From: an uncultured Chryseolinea sp.
GTDB taxonomy: Bacteria; Bacteroidota; Bacteroidia; Cytophagales; Cyclobacteriaceae
Assembly: GCA_946478915.1 (NCBI GenBank)
Contig: CAMLER010000160.1
Coordinates: 1-9,472, forward strand
Length of the DNA: 9,472 nt
Direction of reading: 5' to 3'
Positions within the stretch are counted from its first letter, which is position 1; every line of letters begins with the position of its first letter. The position numbers and the translations under genes were made by a program. Positions 5,861-9,472 of this stretch are shown here, in pieces. The notes below the pieces were generated by a model, which searched no databases, had not been told where the DNA came from, and worked only from the letters and a program-made list of their open reading frames with translations.

Positions 5861-6079
5861 ATGGACAAGGAGAAGTTTTACAAAACGGTATACAAACTGA
5901 TTGAGGATTATTTCAGCAGCTTTAACAAGAAGCCGCACTACTTATTAATCAATTCTCAATTTGATCTCACGAAATTCATCGACCCGGAAGATCTTCAACA
6001 TTACGTGAACGACCGGTTCAAAGGAATGATGATCGTGAGGACGCCTGATATCAGCAGTGATAAGCTGGTAGTTTACTGA
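5861..6079 (+). CDS. Small protein of unknown function (72 aa)
   Basis: I do not recognise a family. From the ATG at 5861 the product is 72 aa, cytoplasmic in character, with no signal or membrane segment. The N-terminus is Lys- and aromatic-rich (MDKEKFYKTVYKLIEDYF). The rest has the look of a compact alpha/beta fold (KKPHYLLINSQFDLTKFI, then MMIVRTPDI and LVVY). The frame is open further upstream: an ATG at 5798 would add a short hydrophobic stretch (MRLFTGILFLLG), and one at 5708 would add more. I prefer 5861 because the inverted repeat at 5822-5843 and the unremarkable upstream composition look like leader rather than coding sequence. The gene is followed 26 bp later by a strong terminator and then by the DNA ligase. 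A functional link to the ligase is not shown. Confidence 0.6.
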   Translation: MDKEKFYKTVYKLIEDYFSSFNKKPHYLLINSQFDLTKFIDPEDLQHYVNDRFKGMMIVRTPDISSDKLVVY

Positions 6080-6105
6080 TTTGTTAATTCCTTCAAAAGA
6101 TCTTC

Positions 6106-6127
6106 ACCCCGCCATGCGGGGTTTTTT
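6106..6127 (+). terminator. Intrinsic terminator after the small gene
   Basis: ACCCCGC (6106-6112) pairs with GCGGGGT (6116-6122) across loop CAT and is followed by a run of six T (6122-6127). It lies only 14 bp before the ligase start codon. Confidence 0.88.
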
Positions 6128-6141
6128 ATTACTTTTCCTTT

Positions 6142-7116
6142 ATGAAATACGTACGAATTGAAGGAAGTCGCAAGCTCTCTTCTTTTATAGAGCCAATGAA
6201 AGCCCAATTGTCGGACCTCCCTCCCTTTGACAGCAGCGAATGGATATTCGAAATAAAATGGGATGGCTATCGCGCTATCGCCGAAGTTGACGGAGACAGT
6301 AACAAATTATATTCACGAAACGGCTTAACGTTTGACAAGGCTTATCCCAAAGTCTTTGATGCCTTAAAAAAAATAAAAAAGAAGCTAGTCATCGATGGTG
6401 AGATTGTCGTGTTTGATGAGAAGGGCCGACCAAATTTTCAGAAACTGCAGAACTATCGAAGCAACGATAAATTCATTATTCAGTATTATGTATTTGACAT
6501 TTTGTATCTTAATGGAAAGGATGTCACTAGCCTTCCCGTTGTCGAAAGAAAAAAGCTTCTGAAAGACGCGCTACCAAAATCTGAAATCATCTTGTATTGT
6601 GACCACGTCGATTCTGAGGGGAAAGCGCTTTTCCAGGAAATGAAGAAAATGAACCTGGAGGGAATGATTGCTAAACGGAAGAATAGCAAGTATTATATTG
6701 GCAAAAGAACACCTGATTGGCTTAAAATAAAAAATGTTCAGACTCAGGAGGCAATCATTGTTGGTTTTACGGAACCCAAAGGTTCTAGAAGCTCCTTCGG
6801 GTCGCTTATCCTGGCCGTTAGAAAACGGGGAAAACTAGTCTCGGTGGGAAACGTCGGAACTGGCTTCACCGACAAAAGTCTGAAAGAGCTGCACACGAAA
6901 CTAAAAAAGCTAATTCGCAAGACATCACCATTGGATGTACCTATAAAACAAACACCGGATATGACCTGGGTTCAGCCTGAGCTGGTTTGTAATGTGAAAT
7001 ACACAGAAATTACTGACGACGGAAGCATACGGCATCCAGTGTTTCAAGGGCTTCGGATCGATAAGCCTGCAAAGGATGTCGAACTGGAGCGGCCGATAAA
7101 AAAGAAAAATCGTTAA
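6142..7116 (+). CDS. ATP-dependent DNA ligase, LigD-type, stand-alone
   Basis: 324 aa. It covers the nucleotidyltransferase and OB-fold domains of an ATP-dependent DNA ligase, closest in pattern to the ligase part of bacterial LigD. Visible motifs are motif I KWDGYR (39-44, K39 the adenylated lysine), SRNGLTF (58-64), DGEIVVFD (85-92), YVFDILYLNG (116-125), EGMIAKR (173-179) and WLKIKN (193-198). The OB-fold runs from about 203 to 312 and ends with the usual LVCNVKYTEIT...RHPVFQGLRID. No polymerase/primase or phosphoesterase domain is fused, and no Ku gene is in the window. A role in non-homologous end joining or other break repair is therefore inferred from family only. The reaction is ATP-dependent nick sealing through enzyme-AMP and DNA-AMP intermediates. 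No Shine-Dalgarno sequence is seen. The preceding terminator leaves only 14 bp of its own leader. Confidence 0.92.
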   Translation: MKYVRIEGSRKLSSFIEPMKAQLSDLPPFDSSEWIFEIKWDGYRAIAEVDGDSNKLYSRNGLTFDKAYPKVFDALKKIKKKLVIDGEIVVFDEKGRPNFQKLQNYRSNDKFIIQYYVFDILYLNGKDVTSLPVVERKKLLKDALPKSEIILYCDHVDSEGKALFQEMKKMNLEGMIAKRKNSKYYIGKRTPDWLKIKNVQTQEAIIVGFTEPKGSRSSFGSLILAVRKRGKLVSVGNVGTGFTDKSLKELHTKLKKLIRKTSPLDVPIKQTPDMTWVQPELVCNVKYTEITDDGSIRHPVFQGLRIDKPAKDVELERPIKKKNR

Positions 7117-7510
7117 CAGTGCTTTGACGGGCACAGATTCCGTCGTACAAACTACTCAAAGCGCCAAGTCACAACGAAACTTCAGGCCGCAGGTTCTCTT
7201 AGAAGATATTGAGCAAAGCGGATGAACATTTACATTTTGCATTTAGAACCATAATAATAAAAAAGTACTGTCGCTAAACTCGCTCTTATCGAACTTTGCC
7301 TGCTCGCCAGATGCAAATCTTTTCTAAGTCATCACTTCGATGACCCCACAATTTCGAGCTTGTTTTCGAATACATTTTTCACCAGCCATACTCCCGATTG
7401 TCCTCAGGAGTATTTACGCGAACAAATCCCTTGATGTGACGACATATTGTCTGGGAAAATTATTCGCTCTAATTTAGGCTCAGTACATTTTAAACCTACA
7501 ACCTAACAAC
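7117..7510. other. Gene-free spacer upstream of the oxidoreductase operon
   Basis: 394 bp without a convincing reading frame on either strand. No clear intrinsic terminator follows the ligase. One loose hairpin is present (ATACTCC at 7388-7394 with GGAGTAT at 7407-7413, 12-nt loop). A candidate promoter lies near the right end. The 5' leader of the oxidoreductase is A/C-rich with no Shine-Dalgarno sequence. Confidence 0.5.
7447..7477 (+). promoter_or_regulatory. Weak Bacteroidota-type promoter candidate for the oxidoreductase operon
   Basis: TTG (7447-7449), 20 bp, TAATTTAG (7470-7477) compared with the Bacteroidota consensus TTTG, about 19-21 bp, TAnnTTTG. The second box has one mismatch. 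A start site a few bases downstream would leave a leader of about 25 nt. Confidence 0.35.
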
Positions 7511-8881
7511 ATGGAAAACTTTACCCTCAACAGGCGACATTTTATAAAAGGAGCGTCCGCATCGCTCGCGTTATCAGCACTTGGCACGCATGCAATGGAT
7601 CTTACCAGTCAGTCAAAACCACTGCGGGTTGCGTTAATCGGAACGGGATGGTATGGGAAAAATGACTTATTCCGGTTGATCCAGGTTGCGCCCGTTGAGG
7701 TAATTGCATTGTGTGACGTCGACAAAAACATACTCGCTGCTGCTGCCGACCTGGTGAGCAAACGACAGAAATCAGGAAAGAGACCAAAATTGTACGGTGA
7801 CTATCGGAAACTATTGGCAGAGAATAAGCTGGACATCGTAATCATCGGGACACCAGATCATTGGCATGCTTTGCAGATGATCGATGCAGTCAAAGCAGGC
7901 GCAAATGTATATGTGCAAAAACCTATTAGCGTGGATGTGATGGAAGGTGAAGCGATGGTAGCTGCGGCAAGAAAATACAATAAGGTTGTTCAGGTCGGAA
8001 CTCAGCGCAAAAGTACACCTCACCTCATTGAGGCTAAAAAAAATATTGTTGACGCAGGGTTGTTGGGAAAAGTGTCGCACGTTGAAATGTGCTGTTACTT
8101 TCATATGAGAAACGGCTCGAATCCGCCTGTCGAGCCCGTACCCGATTTTTTGGACTATGAAATGTGGACCGGGCCCGCTCCGCTACGGCCGTATGATGGA
8201 CTTCCTCATATCAGGTGGTGGCGTGCGTTTATGGAATATGGCAACGGAATTACCGGCGATATGTGCGTGCATATGTTGGATACTGTCCGGTGGATGTTAA
8301 AACTAGGATGGCCCACACGCATCACATCCAACGGTGGCATATATGTTCAAAAAGAAGCGAAGTCAAATATTTCCGATACTCAAACCGCTGTATTCGAATA
8401 TCCGGAGCTCAATTGTGTTTGGCAGCACCGAACCTGGGGGACCTCCGACAATCCGGAATATCCATGGTCGTTCACACTGTATGGTGATAAAGGAACCCTG
8501 GTTGCCAGTACAATGCAATATGACTTCATACCTGTAGATAAAAATGCAAGCAAGATTCATAAGGATGTGGTGTACGAAAAAGAAAAGTATCCGGAGGATG
8601 TCACTGAGGAACGTATCGAATTGAATGCGGCTCCAGCCACAAGGTTGCATATGCTTGATTTCCTGGCTGCGATTGAAAAAGGAACACGTCCTGTAGCGGA
8701 TATCGAGGAAGGGCATATTTCGACGGCAGCCTGTATCCTTGCCAATATCTCGATGCAAACGGGCCGTCCTATTGTTTATGATCCGAAGAAACGTCAGATC
8801 GTCGGCGATGCAGAAGCTACCGCACTACTGCAACGGCCTTATAGAAAACCATGGGTTCATCCGGATCCTAACAAAGTTTAA
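7511..8881 (+). CDS. Tat-exported Gfo/Idh/MocA family oxidoreductase
   Basis: 456 aa. The N-terminus has a twin-arginine signal (NRRHFIKGASASLALSALG, residues 7-25), so the folded protein is probably exported with its cofactor bound. The Rossmann domain starts at about residue 38 with ALIGTGWYG (GxGxxG, G44, G46, G49) and continues with VIALCDVD (64-71), the TPDHWHA strand end (114-120) and YVQKPIS (134-140). That last motif is the 'EKP' motif with Gln in place of Glu; K137 and P138 are kept. The C-terminal alpha/beta domain carries GDMCVHMLDTVRWML (249-263), with D250 and H254 where the family places catalytic residues. The reaction is NAD(P)-dependent oxidation or reduction of a sugar or sugar-like alcohol; the substrate cannot be read from sequence. 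It is followed 8 bp later by the PVC-type dehydrogenase gene, a probable operon. Confidence 0.9.
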   Translation: MENFTLNRRHFIKGASASLALSALGTHAMDLTSQSKPLRVALIGTGWYGKNDLFRLIQVAPVEVIALCDVDKNILAAAADLVSKRQKSGKRPKLYGDYRKLLAENKLDIVIIGTPDHWHALQMIDAVKAGANVYVQKPISVDVMEGEAMVAAARKYNKVVQVGTQRKSTPHLIEAKKNIVDAGLLGKVSHVEMCCYFHMRNGSNPPVEPVPDFLDYEMWTGPAPLRPYDGLPHIRWWRAFMEYGNGITGDMCVHMLDTVRWMLKLGWPTRITSNGGIYVQKEAKSNISDTQTAVFEYPELNCVWQHRTWGTSDNPEYPWSFTLYGDKGTLVASTMQYDFIPVDKNASKIHKDVVYEKEKYPEDVTEERIELNAAPATRLHMLDFLAAIEKGTRPVADIEEGHISTAACILANISMQTGRPIVYDPKKRQIVGDAEATALLQRPYRKPWVHPDPNKV

Positions 8882-8883
8882 GG
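8880..8883 (+). promoter_or_regulatory. Shine-Dalgarno-like AAGG that supports a TTG start
   Basis: AAGG overlaps the stop codon of the oxidoreductase and stands 6 nt before the TTG at 8890. In a window where most genes lack such a site, it favours TTG as the start of the next gene and suggests coupled translation. Confidence 0.45.
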
Positions 8884-8889
8884 TCCCCC

Positions 8890-9472
8890 TTGAAAAAAAC
8901 CAAAGTTTTATTCGGATCGCTGCATCTTGGGATTGCTTCACAGCATTCTTATTCGCGTGCGCTTGCAGCGATCTGCATCTTATTTTTTGGTTGTGGCAAA
9001 ACTGAATTTAACGACGAAGGTCCCTCGCCTGAAAAAACTCCAGCGCAGGAACACGCAAGCTTTCAGCTTGAAGAGGGATTGCAAATTCAATTGATCGCCG
9101 CGGAACCGCTGGTACAGGACCCCGTTGTGATGACCTTTGATCCGGATGGAAGATTGTGGGTGGTGGAAATGCGCGGATTTATGCCCGACATAGATGGGAA
9201 AGGAGAAAACGAACCTGTTGGACGAGTCTCTATTCTTGAAGACATCGACGGCGATGGTGTAATGGATTCAAGCAAGATTTATATTGATAGTCTCGTGATG
9301 CCTCGGGCAATTGCTTTGGTTGCTGGCGGGGCACTGATCGTCGAAAATATGTCATTGTGGTTAACTGAAGATATTGATGAAGACGGTAAGGCAGATACGA
9401 AAATTATCCTCGATACAGCATATGCAGGAAATCCAAGTCCGGAACACTCTGGCAACGGACTGTGGCGCGGAA
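8890..9472 (+). CDS. PVC-type membrane-bound dehydrogenase lipoprotein, N-terminal part
   Basis: Partial: 194 codons are visible and the right edge cuts the gene. The frame has no ATG between the upstream stop (TAA at 8869) and the conserved domain, so translation most likely starts at TTG 8890, giving MKKTKVLFGS. A hydrophobic segment LAAICILFFG (25-34) followed by C35 forms a lipobox, so the protein is probably a lipoprotein at the envelope. A Pro/Glu-rich linker follows. Then comes a domain like the N-terminal beta-propeller-type region of Pirellula/Verrucomicrobium 'putative membrane-bound dehydrogenase' proteins: GLQIQLIAAEPLVQDPVVMTFDPDGRLWVVEMRG, with Ca-binding-like loops DIDGDGVMD and DIDEDGKAD. 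Full-length relatives often carry a C-terminal haem c CxxCH domain, which is out of view here. With the upstream oxidoreductase it probably forms a periplasmic oxidation system. Confidence 0.82.
   Translation, partial: MKKTKVLFGSLHLGIASQHSYSRALAAICILFFGCGKTEFNDEGPSPEKTPAQEHASFQLEEGLQIQLIAAEPLVQDPVVMTFDPDGRLWVVEMRGFMPDIDGKGENEPVGRVSILEDIDGDGVMDSSKIYIDSLVMPRAIALVAGGALIVENMSLWLTEDIDEDGKADTKIILDTAYAGNPSPEHSGNGLWRG

Noticed and set aside
6521..6550. TGTCACT followed by TGTC inside the ligase gene as a third sigma target
   Set aside because: The spacing is 11 bp rather than 16, the first box differs at its last base, and it lies within coding sequence.
7388..7413. ATACTCC/GGAGTAT hairpin as a riboswitch or terminator
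   Set aside because: A 7-bp stem with a 12-nt loop, no T-run and no recognised aptamer; likely chance.
8363..8758. Open frame of 131 codons on minus inside the oxidoreductase gene
   Set aside because: It is antisense to conserved coding sequence with no recognisable domain.

Overview
The window looks like chromosomal DNA of a Bacteroidota bacterium, most likely a Cytophagales-type environmental genome. The grounds are the gene families present, A-rich gene leaders that mostly lack Shine-Dalgarno sequences, signal peptides ending in AQ or AQS, a PepSY-like small secreted protein, and a Gfo/Idh/MocA oxidoreductase paired with a PVC-type dehydrogenase. No tRNA, rRNA, CRISPR array, transposase or phage gene was seen.

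Layout, left to right. (1) 1-571, minus: N-terminus of a tail-specific (Prc/CtpA) protease, cut by the window edge. (2) 626-1354, plus: an AlkD-like DNA alkylation repair protein, divergent from the protease. (3) 1361-3262, minus: a large secreted right-handed beta-helix protein, convergent with the repair gene across only 6 bp. (4) 3263-3778: about 0.5 kb without a gene, holding a short tandem repeat and related inverted repeats. (5) 3779-4108, plus: a small secreted PepSY-like protein ending at a bidirectional terminator. (6) 4139-5561, minus: an AhpD-like/carboxymuconolactone decarboxylase-family protein and, upstream of it, an ECF41-type (SigJ-like) sigma factor with a fused SnoaL-like C-terminal domain. 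(7) 5861-6079, plus: a small unrecognised protein and a strong terminator. (8) 6142-7116, plus: a stand-alone LigD-type ATP-dependent DNA ligase. (9) 7117-7510: a gene-free spacer with one weak promoter candidate. (10) 7511-9472, plus: a Tat-exported Gfo/Idh/MocA oxidoreductase, then, 8 bp later, the start of a PVC-type membrane-bound dehydrogenase lipoprotein with a TTG start, cut by the right edge.

The most informative unit is the ECF41 pair. The sigma gene and the AhpD-like gene each carry the same promoter-like bipartite element, TGTCACG-N16-TGTC, at 22 and 27 nt before their start codons. The two copies also share a GGC-R-TAA-R-T block just before the second box. This fits the promoter type known for ECF41 sigma factors and suggests that the sigma factor drives both its partner and itself. 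The AhpD-like partner keeps the CxxCxxxH redox motif but has Gly where the family usually has the proton-relay Glu.

The last two genes form a probable operon for an exported oxidation pathway, probably acting on sugars or related compounds. The beta-helix protein may act on polysaccharide. The ligase and the AlkD-like protein are both DNA repair functions but are not adjacent, and nothing shows that they are co-regulated.
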